A DNA stretch of 64,000 nt from Caulobacter sp. 602-2 (lineage in GTDB: Bacteria > Pseudomonadota > Alphaproteobacteria > Caulobacterales > Caulobacteraceae), in contig NZ_JAAKGT010000002.1 in assembly GCF_011043625.1 (NCBI RefSeq), positions 558,001 through 622,000 on the forward strand, written 5' to 3'. This document shows, in pieces, positions 17,112 to 26,810 of the stretch (positions are counted from its first letter, which is position 1; every line of letters begins with the position of its first letter). The notes under the pieces were generated by a model. It was not told where the DNA came from, searched no databases, and worked only from the letters and a program-made list of their open reading frames with translations. Made by a program: the position numbers and the translations under genes.

Positions 17112-19934
17112 CTAAGCGCCGATCGGGTAAACCTGCTGCTGACTGACACCGAGGCGGCCGTTGCCGGTCAGCTCGATGACGCGCATGGCGGGGCTCTTCG
17201 GATCGTCCGATCCGGCTGCGCTAAATTTCTCGACCATGTGCCGAGCTAGGCTGCGGCTTGCCGTGGTGATCACAAGTCTCACCCGACCGCCGCCCTCCGT
17301 GGCAACGGCGCGGAATACGTCCATAAGCCCTACGCGATTGAGGTCGTCCAAGTGCGCAACGGGCTCATCCAGGAAGAACGTGCCACCCAATCCGCGTGCT
17401 CGGGCAAGGAACAGTGCTAGTGCGAGATCTTGCCTTTGTCCCTGGCTAAAATCACGACCAGGGTCGAGCTGCGCAACCCCCGCATCTGCGAACCAGTGCA
17501 GGAACGACTCCGATTGGCCGAGATCGATCCGATCAACAATCCGGTTCGCGTGCATCCGAAGGAACAGCGCGTTCACGACGCGGCTCAAGCCGCCGACCTG
17601 GGCTTGGCTCGTCGCCGTGTAGTTCTCGCGAAACGCCTTCTGGAGCCGCTCGGCGACGTCGCTGCTCGCCTTCAGGCGAGCATGTTTCGCGGTGATTGGC
17701 GCCAGATCGGCTTCGATCTTCGCCAGCTTGGTGTGCTTAGCTTCGACAGCCCAAGAGGCCCTCGCGGCCACCACTTCATTGTCGGCGGTATCGAGCTTGG
17801 AAAGCGCCGCCTTGACCTCGCCCCTCAAACGTTCAAGTCCGTCCGCTGTCCACGGCACCTGGCCGGCGGCGGACGTCCAAAGCTGGGAGATCGTGGCGCG
17901 TTCACGTTCAGCCGCAGCCTGGTCGCGGCGGACCGAATCCAGCTCTGTCTTTCGGGTCGTCTCTACCGTGACCTTTTCGGCGAGCGTCGCTTGCGCGCGC
18001 CCCAAGCCTTCACGCGCCGTTCGCAAGACGCCTTCCAGCACCGTACGCCTGCCGAGTATGGTCTGGGCCAGTCGACCTCTCAGGTCCGCAATTGGGAGTG
18101 CGGGATCGAGGAAGCGTTCGCCGTCTGCGCTGACGATCGATTGATGTTCGGTCTGGGCGGCGCTTAATGCCGCCAGCGCATCGCCGAGATCCAAGCGACG
18201 CTCCGCCCAATCCAGGAAGCGCCGCCGGTCTGATCCTGACAACGGTGCGTCGAGCGCGGTCAGAAGCTGTCGGTCCGCGTCCAGGCGACGCTCCAAGTCC
18301 TGTGACTCCCGATCGAGGGTGGCGACCTGGCTTTGGATTTGGATCGCGTCGGTGACCGCCTTACGCGCGGCGATCGCGGCCGACGCAGCGCTGCTCGCCA
18401 GCGTTCGGGCGGCCGCCACCATCGCCGGCGCTGCGCTCAGGGTGCGCTCGACCGCTGCAACGAGCTGGGCGCGCCCCTGCCAGTCGTGGCCGCAGAGCGG
18501 GCACTCGGTATCGCCATCATGCTGATGATCGATCACGCTTCGGCCCGCCGACTGCAGCGTGGCAAGCGGGCCGGCGAGCGCTTCGGCCTCAGCACGCGCC
18601 TGCGATGACGCCGCTTCGCTCGCTTCGGCAACGTTCCGCAAACGTTGCAGCTCTTCAGGGCTGACAACCTGAGTGGCGACCTCACCACGGCGCGCCGCAA
18701 GCTGAGCGCGTTCGGCGAGCATCGCATCGATGCGCGGCTCCGCGTTCACGGCTTCGCGGAGTTGCGCGCGCCGCGCCGCTCTGGCCGTCGCATCCCAACG
18801 CGTCTCAGGCGCAGCCTCCACGAGATTCGCGAGGGTCGCTGGCGTGATCGTCAGGTAAGGCTCTGCGAGCGCCGCCGCCCTCAGCATGGCCTCGAGACGA
18901 GCGACCACCGCGTCCTCGGCCGCGCCGAGCCGGCCAACCTGTGTCAAGGCCGGCTGGACCACGGCCTCCGCCGCGATCACAGCTTCCGCTGCGGTCTTCC
19001 GATCGTCCTGGGCCGACTGGAAGGTCTCGGCCGCCGCCGTCTCCAAGGGAAGAAGTGCGGTGATCTGCGCCTCAACCTCCGCCTTGCGCGACCAAACCGG
19101 TGCGAGCTCGTCCAGGGCTTTGGAACGCCGCGCCTGTTCGGAGCGCCCCTTGGCGATCGCCCCGACGGCCGCCTCGATCCGGCCGGGGATGTCCAGGCCG
19201 GTGCCGGAGAGAGCCAACAGATCTTCGGCCGCCGCCAGACTGGCGTCCGCATTCTTCGCCGTCGCGGCGGCGTCTTTTAGCTCGGCGCGGAGCTGAGAGG
19301 CTTCCGCGCTCAGGGCTTTTCGTCGCGCGTCTAAGTCCTTCAGGAACGGCGCAAGTTCGGCGATGTACTTCCCGCTCGCCTGCTCGGCGTCCCGGAGGTG
19401 CCGGATCCCAAGCAAGTCGGCGAACACATCCTTCCGCCGGTTCAAGCTCTCTGGACTGTTGTCGACGAGCGCCGCGAGCGCCTCGCTGGTCAGGAAACGC
19501 GTGCCGCGGAGGTAGTGTTGGCGAAGGCTGATGGCGCTCTTGTGATGCTTGTCGGGGGCTGACGCCGTCGGTGCCAGGATCTCCAGGACATCGCCCGGCC
19601 TGCGCGGCGCCCCATTGCGCTGATCGATCCAAGCGCCGGCCGGGGTGCGCCACAGCCGATGAGGCTGATCGCCTATACGGATCGTCGCCTCGACCTCTGG
19701 GGCTACCTCGTCCAGAAACGCCGACTGTAGGACGTCATTCTTCCAGGCGCCGTCACGCAGCCGCTCGACCTGACCTGTCAGCAGCCATTCGACGGCCTCG
19801 CAGAAGGTGGTCTTGCCCGTGCCATTGGCGGCGTAGACCAAGGTCACCGGCGCCGTGAAATCCAATTCCAGGGGCTCGGTGATGCCCCGGAATGCGGCGA
19901 TCTTGACCTTGTCGGCGAGTAGCGAGCCGGTCAT
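17112..19934 (-). CDS. Rad50/SMC-like ATPase with zinc hook (LmuB-like)
   Basis: A 940-residue protein. The N-terminal Walker A motif is AANGTGKTTF (35-44). Two long Ala/Glu/Arg-rich coiled-coil arms flank a zinc hook CPLCGHDW (from residue 478). The C-terminal ABC signature is FSQGQRQDLALALFLARA, with Walker B TFFLDEPVAHLDDLNRVG and the His switch region VRLVITTAS. This is the Rad50/SbcC/LmuB architecture, with head ATPases that clamp DNA. Its start codon overlaps the stop of the small upstream gene (ATGA), giving translational coupling with a middle-component-like protein and a nitrilase-fold protein. That gene order is that of Lamassu / ABC-three-component defence systems, so I infer a phage-DNA sensor that triggers the effector. 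Confidence 0.88.
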   Translation of the reverse strand: MTGSLLADKVKIAAFRGITEPLELDFTAPVTLVYAANGTGKTTFCEAVEWLLTGQVERLRDGAWKNDVLQSAFLDEVAPEVEATIRIGDQPHRLWRTPAGAWIDQRNGAPRRPGDVLEILAPTASAPDKHHKSAISLRQHYLRGTRFLTSEALAALVDNSPESLNRRKDVFADLLGIRHLRDAEQASGKYIAELAPFLKDLDARRKALSAEASQLRAELKDAAATAKNADASLAAAEDLLALSGTGLDIPGRIEAAVGAIAKGRSEQARRSKALDELAPVWSRKAEVEAQITALLPLETAAAETFQSAQDDRKTAAEAVIAAEAVVQPALTQVGRLGAAEDAVVARLEAMLRAAALAEPYLTITPATLANLVEAAPETRWDATARAARRAQLREAVNAEPRIDAMLAERAQLAARRGEVATQVVSPEELQRLRNVAEASEAASSQARAEAEALAGPLATLQSAGRSVIDHQHDGDTECPLCGHDWQGRAQLVAAVERTLSAAPAMVAAARTLASSAASAAIAARKAVTDAIQIQSQVATLDRESQDLERRLDADRQLLTALDAPLSGSDRRRFLDWAERRLDLGDALAALSAAQTEHQSIVSADGERFLDPALPIADLRGRLAQTILGRRTVLEGVLRTAREGLGRAQATLAEKVTVETTRKTELDSVRRDQAAAERERATISQLWTSAAGQVPWTADGLERLRGEVKAALSKLDTADNEVVAARASWAVEAKHTKLAKIEADLAPITAKHARLKASSDVAERLQKAFRENYTATSQAQVGGLSRVVNALFLRMHANRIVDRIDLGQSESFLHWFADAGVAQLDPGRDFSQGQRQDLALALFLARARGLGGTFFLDEPVAHLDDLNRVGLMDVFRAVATEGGGRVRLVITTASRSLARHMVEKFSAAGSDDPKSPAMRVIELTGNGRLGVSQQQVYPIGA

Positions 19935-20470
19935 GGGCGCCGGTCCTCCGCTTCGGCCGCACGCTTCGGGCCGGAACGCTGGATGCGCGCCCATAAGGAC
20001 GCAGCTTCGTCATCGAGGACGGGCCAACCCGGTTCGCCAGACGCCGCCGTAACCCCCGTTGGCAGGCCCAGAACTGTCACCGCATCCAGACGACGCCAAG
20101 CGCCGCCGGCGTCCGGCCATACAGCGTGCTTGCGGCAGATCTGGGTGGAGAGCTCGACGGACCGAACGACGCTGTGGAGCGCCTCCGCCACCGGTTGAGC
20201 GAACGCCAGGAGAAGATAGCCATCGACGACGCGTGCATTTCGGCGGCGCTCAGCGCCGTAGAGATAGTCAGCAAACCAGGCCTCGGCCTGTCCGGCCTCG
20301 ACGATGAACTGCTCCTCGCAGGTGGGCCAGAACGCGACCGCGGCGTACGCGCCGCTCCAGAGGGTGACGCCGTCGGGTGCCTCGACGTCCGGCTCCACCG
20401 CCAGTCCGACTGCCTCGCACAGCGGCCCGATCGCCGTCACACCCCCGCCAATCCAATCTGTGTCCGTCAT
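19931..20470 (-). CDS. Small middle-component-like protein (LmuC / ABC-3C MC type)
   Basis: A 179-residue protein with no known catalytic motif. It has the features I associate with ABC-three-component middle components: a central helical stretch DGYLLLAFAQPVAEALHSVV, then VELSTQICRKHAVWP and a C-terminal LDAVTVLGLP. The assignment rests mainly on context. The ATG overlaps the stop of the nitrilase-fold gene, and its own stop overlaps the ATG of the SMC-type gene, both as ATGA. Middle components bridge the SMC ATPase and the effector. The family call is tentative. Confidence 0.6.
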   Translation of the reverse strand: MTDTDWIGGGVTAIGPLCEAVGLAVEPDVEAPDGVTLWSGAYAAVAFWPTCEEQFIVEAGQAEAWFADYLYGAERRRNARVVDGYLLLAFAQPVAEALHSVVRSVELSTQICRKHAVWPDAGGAWRRLDAVTVLGLPTGVTAASGEPGWPVLDDEAASLWARIQRSGPKRAAEAEDRRP

Positions 20471-22290
20471 GCTGCCTGCGCCGCCTGCGTCAAACGATCG
20501 ATCAGCGCCGCCATCCGCGGCGCATCCTGCGCGGCGTCATAGTCGACGTAGAGCTCGATGAGGTGATCCAGCCGAACCAGCGTGGCTGTTCGCACGTGCC
20601 GTTGTTCGGTGATGTCGCTCTCATGGTCCGCCAAGCCCCCACCGAGATTGAGTGGCGCATCAGAGTCGGGTCCAGCGGCGATGTTGTCCCGCGGGTGTCT
20701 GACGACAGGGCCTTCATCGATCTGGCCGTACTGACCCGCCGCCAGGACGACGAGGTGCGGGTGTTGATCGGGCTCCGCCAGCCAGTCCCCCAAGGCGTGT
20801 CCGATCTGACGACCGGAAAAGCCAGGGTCGCGCCAGATCAGCACGTTCGCCCCCGGCGCTTGCAGGACAAGCTGTCCTGTCTGCCCCGCATGCGCGCGCC
20901 AGACAAAGACGCCTGCTTCCGTCAGCAAGGTCGCCAAGCCATGGATCGCCAGGGCCAGGGCGCCCCCAATCGGATCCTCCGCGACTTTCTCCGGCGAGCA
21001 GCGTGCGTCGCGACGCACCCCATGAAGGAGACCTGCTATCAGGTCGGCCGCGATAGGCGCGGCCTCGGCGCTGAGGTGCTGACGCACGACTCCGAGCCCC
21101 GCCGCCACGCGCGGACACCACGTCGCCCCGATGGCAGCCCGCCGTGTGAACCGGGCGAGTTCGATGCTCGCGATCTCCGGTAGCCGATCAATGGGCTGCG
21201 GGATGCCCGTTGTGTCCAATGGCGCGCCCACTGCAACGTGCCAGTAGAATTGCTCGCCGGTCGGGCTGTACGGCGGCCATGCGAGCGGTCCGCCGGTCAC
21301 ATACGGTGAGGTCACCCGCAGGACCGCACCCTTGATGCTTTGCGTCCCCACGCCACGCGTGGCGCGAAGGTGTTTCTGGTTGCGCGGGATCGGCGCCATG
21401 CGACTGAACACGCCGGTCAGCGAGCGCCAGGCGTCCTGAGCTTCAGGCCAAACCGGAGTGTCGATCGAGACATTGGCCAAAGCGACCAGCGTGTCGCGCG
21501 CCGGGGCGACGTGGTGCAGCCAATTATCGACGGCGATCGCCCAGTTCGCGTTGCTCGGCTCTTTCTGCACCAGCGAGCCGGTCACCAGCACCGGCGGCGC
21601 GGGCGCGGCGGCGGTTTGCAGCGCGGTCCGCATGCGGTGAACCGCGGTCCCGTCGCCCTGCGCAAAGGTCTGCACCATGTCGGCGCAGATCATCGGAACG
21701 AGGTCGAGATCGTTGAAGGACACCTTCAAAAGGTGGGTCCCCGACTGGATCCATTCCAGGGCCACCAGCTCTGAGCCCTGCTCCATGTGGTTCTTGAGGA
21801 GCGCCACGCACGTCGTGTCGACCCCGAATCCATGCAGCCAGCACCAAGCTCCGTTGACTGGCCTGGCCGCGGAGAGTTGTGCGCTCACGGGGGTCCAGCT
21901 TAATCGCCGCGCCGTCTCGCCTCCCCCGTTCGCCCAGGCCTCCACGGACGCCGCTGGGGTCGCGCCAAAGCCAGCAATCAACACCGTTGGTCGTTGCTGC
22001 TGGCGCACGAGGTTGTCCAGCTTGGCCCAGTCGCCGTGCCCGAAGGCATATTCCGGAGTTACGATCACGACCGGAGACGCGCCCGGCGCGATGTCCCGAA
22101 GCACGGGCGAGGCATGCACGCCGCCGCCGACCAGCAGGTGAGAGAGGGCCGCACAGGCCGCCGGCCGGCTCTGGTCATTGTTGATCTGATTCAGCGAACT
22201 CTGCGCGAGTTGCAGGACACACAGATTCAGCCGACCGCCCGGCAGCGTGCGGATTGACGCGGGAACCGTGACCGTTGCGACGCCAAGCAC
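20467..22290 (-). CDS. Nitrilase/amidase-fold protein, probable effector of the SMC-type operon
   Basis: 607 residues from the GTG at 22290. The N-terminal 300 residues keep the nitrilase-superfamily triad in order and spacing: Glu80 in TPEYAFGHGDW, Lys166 in LLKNHMEQG and Cys202 in VPMICADM. The C-terminal 300 residues match no family I know. The frame is open 90 bases further upstream. A CTG codon at 22320, with GAGGAAGG 10 bases before it, may be the true start, since the GTG has no visible binding site. It is first in a coupled operon with the middle component and SMC ATPase. An amidase-type effector is a recognised Lamassu variety; the substrate (for example NAD-related or peptidoglycan amides) cannot be read from the sequence. 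Confidence 0.72.
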   Translation of the reverse strand: MLGVATVTVPASIRTLPGGRLNLCVLQLAQSSLNQINNDQSRPAACAALSHLLVGGGVHASPVLRDIAPGASPVVIVTPEYAFGHGDWAKLDNLVRQQQRPTVLIAGFGATPAASVEAWANGGGETARRLSWTPVSAQLSAARPVNGAWCWLHGFGVDTTCVALLKNHMEQGSELVALEWIQSGTHLLKVSFNDLDLVPMICADMVQTFAQGDGTAVHRMRTALQTAAAPAPPVLVTGSLVQKEPSNANWAIAVDNWLHHVAPARDTLVALANVSIDTPVWPEAQDAWRSLTGVFSRMAPIPRNQKHLRATRGVGTQSIKGAVLRVTSPYVTGGPLAWPPYSPTGEQFYWHVAVGAPLDTTGIPQPIDRLPEIASIELARFTRRAAIGATWCPRVAAGLGVVRQHLSAEAAPIAADLIAGLLHGVRRDARCSPEKVAEDPIGGALALAIHGLATLLTEAGVFVWRAHAGQTGQLVLQAPGANVLIWRDPGFSGRQIGHALGDWLAEPDQHPHLVVLAAGQYGQIDEGPVVRHPRDNIAAGPDSDAPLNLGGGLADHESDITEQRHVRTATLVRLDHLIELYVDYDAAQDAPRMAALIDRLTQAAQAA

Positions 22291-23010
22291 GTCGTCGAAG
22301 TTGATCTCAGGGGCAGCCAGGACCCAACTTCCTTCCTCGTAACGTTTCGAAGCCCAGCGGTCTCGACTACACTTTTGCGGCTAAGCTACGACAGAGCTTC
22401 GTAAAGACAAACCCTCCGATTGAATGCCTGCGCATGACAATCACCGGCCGCGCTCGCCTCCTTTGTCGGCCCGCGATTCCGATTTGTCATGCGCTTCCCC
22501 AAGCTCAGGCGCGAGCGTCGGCCGCCGTCTAGGGCATGTTCCACACGAACCCCGCGACTTCTGCCGCGAGCTTTCGATCCCGCTCAGAGGTCAATTCGAG
22601 GAGCTGAAATTGGGCTAAGTATAGAGCCCGAAGTCGGGCCCATGAGCGGACCTTCCCAAGTTCTGTGATGAGTCATGTTCTGCCGGCCCGCGGCCGGCCG
22701 CGTCAGCGATCGTTCTCTAACAGCGGTCAACCCGGTTGGAGGCGGATGCCCCAATTCCCGTAGCGCGCGTACTTCGTTTGCGACAATTCGCCGGCCCCTT
22801 CGAGCGCGCTTGACAAGCTCCTTGGAGAGGCGCATCCCGCCGCCGCGCTTGATGCTGCAACGCAGCGGACGGTGCCACCAACGGAAACCGAAAACCCATG
22901 CCTAGCGACAGTAACAGTCGATCCATCACGCCGCGAAAGGCGTCACGCTAGGGGTTTAACGGGCTCCTTGCTGATGGCCGATCGCGGCCACAGTCACAAG
23001 GTGAAGCCCC
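22291..23010. other. Intergenic region upstream of two divergent operons
   Basis: About 700 bases. It holds the CTG/SD alternative start of the nitrilase-fold gene (22318-22338) and an AT-richer stretch at 22360-22440, which probably carries that operon's promoter. I see no gene in 22440-23010. The part nearest 23010 should hold the promoter of the ABC transporter operon. Confidence 0.45.
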
Positions 23011-24768
23011 ATGGTCTTCCTCTCAGGAGATCCCAAGGCCGCGCGCCCGTTCGCGCGTTTTCGCAACGCTGGAGCCGTCCCTTCGTGGGCGGATCTCGTC
23101 GCGTTCCTGTTGCTCGCCGCCTGCGCCATCCTGGTGGTGCGTGGCGCTGAGGACATGAGCCAGCCCCTGGCGGCCCTGCACGCCGCCCCGGTCACGCTGG
23201 ACCCCGCCCGCCTGCCCGAATACGCCCTGCGTACAACGCTGCGCATGTTCCTGGCGCTGGGCGCCTCGCTGGTCTTCACGTTCGCGGTCGCCACCCTGGC
23301 CGCCAAGAGCCGCAAGGCCGAGCTGCTGATCGTGCCCGCGCTGGACATTCTGCAGTCCGTGCCGGTGCTGGGCTTCCTGACCTTCACGGTCACCTTCTTT
23401 ATGGGCCTGTTTCCCGGCCGCCAGTTGGGCGTGGAGTGCGCGGCGATCTTCGCGATCTTCACCAGCCAGGCCTGGAACATGGCCTTCAGCTTCTACCAGT
23501 CGCTGCGCACCCTGCCGGCCGACCTGGACGAGGTCAGCCGCCAGTTCGGCTTCTCGCCCTGGCGGCGCTTCACGCGGCTAGAGCTGCCGTTCGCCACGCC
23601 CAGCCTGGTCTGGAACGTGATGATGTCGATGTCGGGCGGCTGGTTCTTCGTCGTGGCGTCCGAGGCCATCACCGTGGGCGACACCACCGTCACCCTGCCC
23701 GGCATCGGCTCGTGGCTGTCGGTCGCCATAGCGCGCCAGGACATGAGGGCCGTCGCCATCGGCGTCGGAGCCATGGCCGTGGTCATCGTGCTGTACGACC
23801 AGCTGGTCTTCCGGCCGGTCGTGGCCTGGGCCGACAAGTTCCGCTTCGAGCAGACCGCCAGCCAGCAGCGTCCGGCTTCGTGGCTCTATGACCTGCTGCG
23901 CCGCGCGGCCTGGACCCGATCGCTGAGCCGCCCGCTGGTCGGTCTGTCGCGCGCGGCCTCCGGCCTGCGTTCGCCGGTCCGCCTGCCCGCCCTTCGCCTG
24001 CCCGGGCCGCCCCCGGCGCTGGGCCGGATCCTGGACACCGTGTGGCTGGCCCTCGTTGGGCTCACCGTCATCGGCGGTGCCTGGCTGCTGTGGTCGTTCC
24101 TCAGCGTGCGCCTGACTCTGGCTGACCTGGGCCAAGTCTCGCTGCTAGGGCTGGCCACGCTTGTCCGAGTGGTAGTGCTGATCGCCCTGGCTACCCTGAT
24201 CTGGGTTCCGATCGGCGTCTGGATCGGCCTGCGCCCGAAGTGGGCCGAGCGCTTGCAGCCGATCGCCCAGTTCCTGGCAGCGTTCCCGGCCAATGTGCTG
24301 TTCCCGTTCGCGGTGGCGGCGATCGTCGCCCTGCGCCTGAACCCCAACATCTGGCTGTCGCCGCTGATGGTGTTCGGGACCCAGTGGTACATCCTGTTCA
24401 ACGTCATCGCTGGGGCCAGCGCCATCCCCAGCGACCTGAAGGAAGCCGCCGGCATGTTCGGCCTCAAGGGCTGGCAGTGGTGGCGGCAGGTCGCGATCCC
24501 CGGGATCTTCCCCTACTACGTGACCGGCGCCCTGACCGCCTCCGGCGGATCGTGGAACGCCAGCATCGTCGCCGAGGCGGTCAGCTGGGGCCATGAGCAC
24601 CTCGAGGCCGCCGGCCTGGGCAGCTACATCGCCAAGGCCACCGCGGCTGGCGACAGCGCCCGCGTCGCCCTGGGCGTGGCCGTCATGTCCGTCTTCGTCA
24701 TCGCCTTCAATCGCGTGCTGTGGCGGCCGATGTACCGCTTCGCCGAACGCCGCCTCCGTCTGGCTTAA
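23011..24768 (+). CDS. ABC transporter permease with two fused permease domains (NitT/TauT type)
   Basis: A 585-residue inner-membrane protein carrying two BPD_transp_1 domains in one chain (about 75-275 and 360-580). Each has an EAA-type loop: DEVSRQFGFSPWRRFTRLELP in the first and KEAAGMFGLKGWQWWRQVAIP in the second. It belongs to the nitrate/sulfonate/bicarbonate-type importers, where the two halves are normally a homodimer. The ATPase gene follows 13 bases after the stop. No substrate-binding protein is encoded nearby, so the substrate is open. Several CTG/GTG-rich stretches suggest core-genome codon use. Confidence 0.9.
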   Translation: MVFLSGDPKAARPFARFRNAGAVPSWADLVAFLLLAACAILVVRGAEDMSQPLAALHAAPVTLDPARLPEYALRTTLRMFLALGASLVFTFAVATLAAKSRKAELLIVPALDILQSVPVLGFLTFTVTFFMGLFPGRQLGVECAAIFAIFTSQAWNMAFSFYQSLRTLPADLDEVSRQFGFSPWRRFTRLELPFATPSLVWNVMMSMSGGWFFVVASEAITVGDTTVTLPGIGSWLSVAIARQDMRAVAIGVGAMAVVIVLYDQLVFRPVVAWADKFRFEQTASQQRPASWLYDLLRRAAWTRSLSRPLVGLSRAASGLRSPVRLPALRLPGPPPALGRILDTVWLALVGLTVIGGAWLLWSFLSVRLTLADLGQVSLLGLATLVRVVVLIALATLIWVPIGVWIGLRPKWAERLQPIAQFLAAFPANVLFPFAVAAIVALRLNPNIWLSPLMVFGTQWYILFNVIAGASAIPSDLKEAAGMFGLKGWQWWRQVAIPGIFPYYVTGALTASGGSWNASIVAEAVSWGHEHLEAAGLGSYIAKATAAGDSARVALGVAVMSVFVIAFNRVLWRPMYRFAERRLRLA

Positions 24769-24781
24769 GGGAGAACGTCCC

Positions 24782-26095
24782 ATGACCTGCATGACCCCGA
24801 TCCAAGCGCCGCTGGTCGAAGCCAAAGCCGTGCGCCACCTGTACGGCAAGGCCGAGGGCGCCAACCTGCTGGTGCTCGACAATGTCGACCTGACCCTGAA
24901 CGAGAACGAGATCGTTGGCCTGCTGGGCCGTTCGGGCTCGGGCAAGTCGACCTTGCTGCGCTCCATCGCCGGCCTGATCAAGCCGACCGCCGGCGAGATC
25001 ACCTTCCCGCCGCGCGAGGGCGGCCCCACCAGCGTCAGCATGGTGTTCCAGAGCTTCGCGCTCTTCCCCTGGCTGACCGTGCAGCAGAACGTCGAGGTCG
25101 GGCTGGAGGCCAAGGGCGTGCGCCCTGACGAGCGCCGCCGCCGGGCTCTCGCCGCCATCGACCTGATTGGCCTCGACGGCTTCGAGAACGCCTACCCGAA
25201 GGAGCTGTCGGGCGGCATGCGCCAGCGCGTGGGCCTGGCTCGCGCCCTGGTGGTCGATCCGTCGATCCTGCTGATGGACGAGCCGTTCTCGGCCCTGGAC
25301 GTGCTGACCGCCGAGACCCTGCGCACCGACCTGCTCGACCTGTGGAGCGAAGGCCGGATGCCGATTAAGGCGATCCTGATGGTCACCCACAACATCGAGG
25401 AGGCCGTGCTGATGTGCGACCGCATCCTGGTGTTCTCGTCCAATCCGGGCCGGGTGGTATCGACGATCAAGGTCGACTTGCCCCAGCCGCGCAACCGCCA
25501 GGACCCGGCCTTCCGCGAACTGGTCGAGCGGATCTACGCCCAGATGACCCGCCGCGAGCTGCCGCCGGCCACCGCCGCGCGCGATGGCGTATTCCCGGGC
25601 ACGGGCCTGTCGATGGAGCTGCCGCGCGTCTCGACCAACGTCATGGCCGGCCTGATCGAGGCCCTGCATGCCGCGCCCTTCGACGGTCGCGCACCGATGT
25701 CGGACCTGGCTTCGGACCTGCAGTATGAGGCCGACGAGCTGTTCCCCATCGCCGAGACCCTGCAGCTGCTGCGGCTGGCCGAGCTGCGCGAGGGTGACCT
25801 CGTGCTGACCGCCACGGCCCGCCGCTACGCCGAGGCCGATGTCGACGCGCGCAAGCAGATCTTCGCCCAGCAACTGCTGACCCACGTGCCGCTGGCCGCC
25901 CACATCCGCCGGGTGTTGGACGACCGGCCCAGTCATGCCGCCCCCGCCAGCCGGTTCCGCGACGAGTTGGAGGACTTCATGTCTCCCGACTACGCCGACC
26001 AAACCCTGCGGTCGGTGACCAACTGGGGCCGCTATGCCGAGGCCTTCTCATACGACGAAGGCGTCGACCGCTTCTCGCTGGAAGACCCGACCTAG
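24782..26095 (+). CDS. ABC transporter ATPase with AAA-associated C-terminal domain
   Basis: 437 residues from the ATG at 24782, with GGGAG just upstream. The ATPase domain (about 10-255) has Walker A GRSGSGKST, the Q loop FQSFALFPWLT, signature ELSGGMRQRVGLARAL and Walker B ILLMDEPFSALD. The C-terminal 150 residues (VSTNVMAGLIEAL, DLQYEADELFPIAETLQLL) match the AAA-associated C-terminal domain found on a subgroup of NitT-type ATPases, thought to be regulatory. It forms one transporter with the fused permease upstream. Confidence 0.92.
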   Translation: MTCMTPIQAPLVEAKAVRHLYGKAEGANLLVLDNVDLTLNENEIVGLLGRSGSGKSTLLRSIAGLIKPTAGEITFPPREGGPTSVSMVFQSFALFPWLTVQQNVEVGLEAKGVRPDERRRRALAAIDLIGLDGFENAYPKELSGGMRQRVGLARALVVDPSILLMDEPFSALDVLTAETLRTDLLDLWSEGRMPIKAILMVTHNIEEAVLMCDRILVFSSNPGRVVSTIKVDLPQPRNRQDPAFRELVERIYAQMTRRELPPATAARDGVFPGTGLSMELPRVSTNVMAGLIEALHAAPFDGRAPMSDLASDLQYEADELFPIAETLQLLRLAELREGDLVLTATARRYAEADVDARKQIFAQQLLTHVPLAAHIRRVLDDRPSHAAPASRFRDELEDFMSPDYADQTLRSVTNWGRYAEAFSYDEGVDRFSLEDPT

Positions 26096-26117
26096 CATCT
26101 CGCCAAGGGGGCGAACC

Positions 26118-26810
26118 ATGATCGTGAAGACCTTCCTGGGCGCGGCCATCCTCGCGTCCAGCCTCTTCATCGCACCCGTGGCCTGGGCGTCAGGCAACGA
26201 GCACGTCGTCGATGACGCAACCGTCGAAACGCCGGGCGTCTGCCACCTGGAGGCTTGGACCACACGGTTCTCGCCGCGTCAGGGTCTTGTGAACCTGTCG
26301 CCGGCTTGCACCCGCAAGGCCTGGCCTCGGCTGGAACTGGGCGCGGGCATTCAGCATGCCTGGACCGCCGATGGCGCGTCGGACACCCTGGCCGGGCCGG
26401 CCCTGAAGCTGAACCTACTGCCCGAGGAGAAGGGCCTGGGCCTCGGACTGGCTGGCTCGGCGGCCTACAGCGTGCGCGCCGGGCGGCTGGAGACCGCTGG
26501 CCTGATCGTCCCGCTGACGATCCCGGTCGGGCAACGGTTGCGCATCAATCTCAACGCCGGCTGGAGCTACAGCCGCGTCGCCGCCCGGCGCGACGCGGCC
26601 TTCTACGGCGCCCAGGCCGAGCTGAGTCTGACCCGCGACTTGACCCTCATGGCAGAGAGCTTCCGCCGAGGCGGCAGCCGCCCCGGCGGTCAATTGGGGT
26701 TGCGTTGGAACCCCGCTGGCGGCCGCTTCGACTTCGATTTTGTCGCCGGGCGTAGGATCGATGGCGACAGCCCCAGGGCGGTCAGCCTTGGGGTGACCGT
26801 GCGGCGGTAG
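26118..26810 (+). CDS. Outer-membrane beta-barrel-like protein, hypothetical
   Basis: 230 residues from the ATG at 26118 (preceded by GGGGGCGAACC). It has a signal peptide (FLGAAILASSLFIAPVAWAS) and then alternating beta strands (LELGAGIQHAW, ALKLNLLPE, GLGLGLAGSAAYSV, RLRINLNAGWSYSRVA) ending in VSLGVTVRR. It lies 22 bases after the ABC ATPase and is probably co-transcribed, which suggests a passive outer-membrane route for the same substrate. The family is not named with confidence. Confidence 0.75.
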   Translation: MIVKTFLGAAILASSLFIAPVAWASGNEHVVDDATVETPGVCHLEAWTTRFSPRQGLVNLSPACTRKAWPRLELGAGIQHAWTADGASDTLAGPALKLNLLPEEKGLGLGLAGSAAYSVRAGRLETAGLIVPLTIPVGQRLRINLNAGWSYSRVAARRDAAFYGAQAELSLTRDLTLMAESFRRGGSRPGGQLGLRWNPAGGRFDFDFVAGRRIDGDSPRAVSLGVTVRR

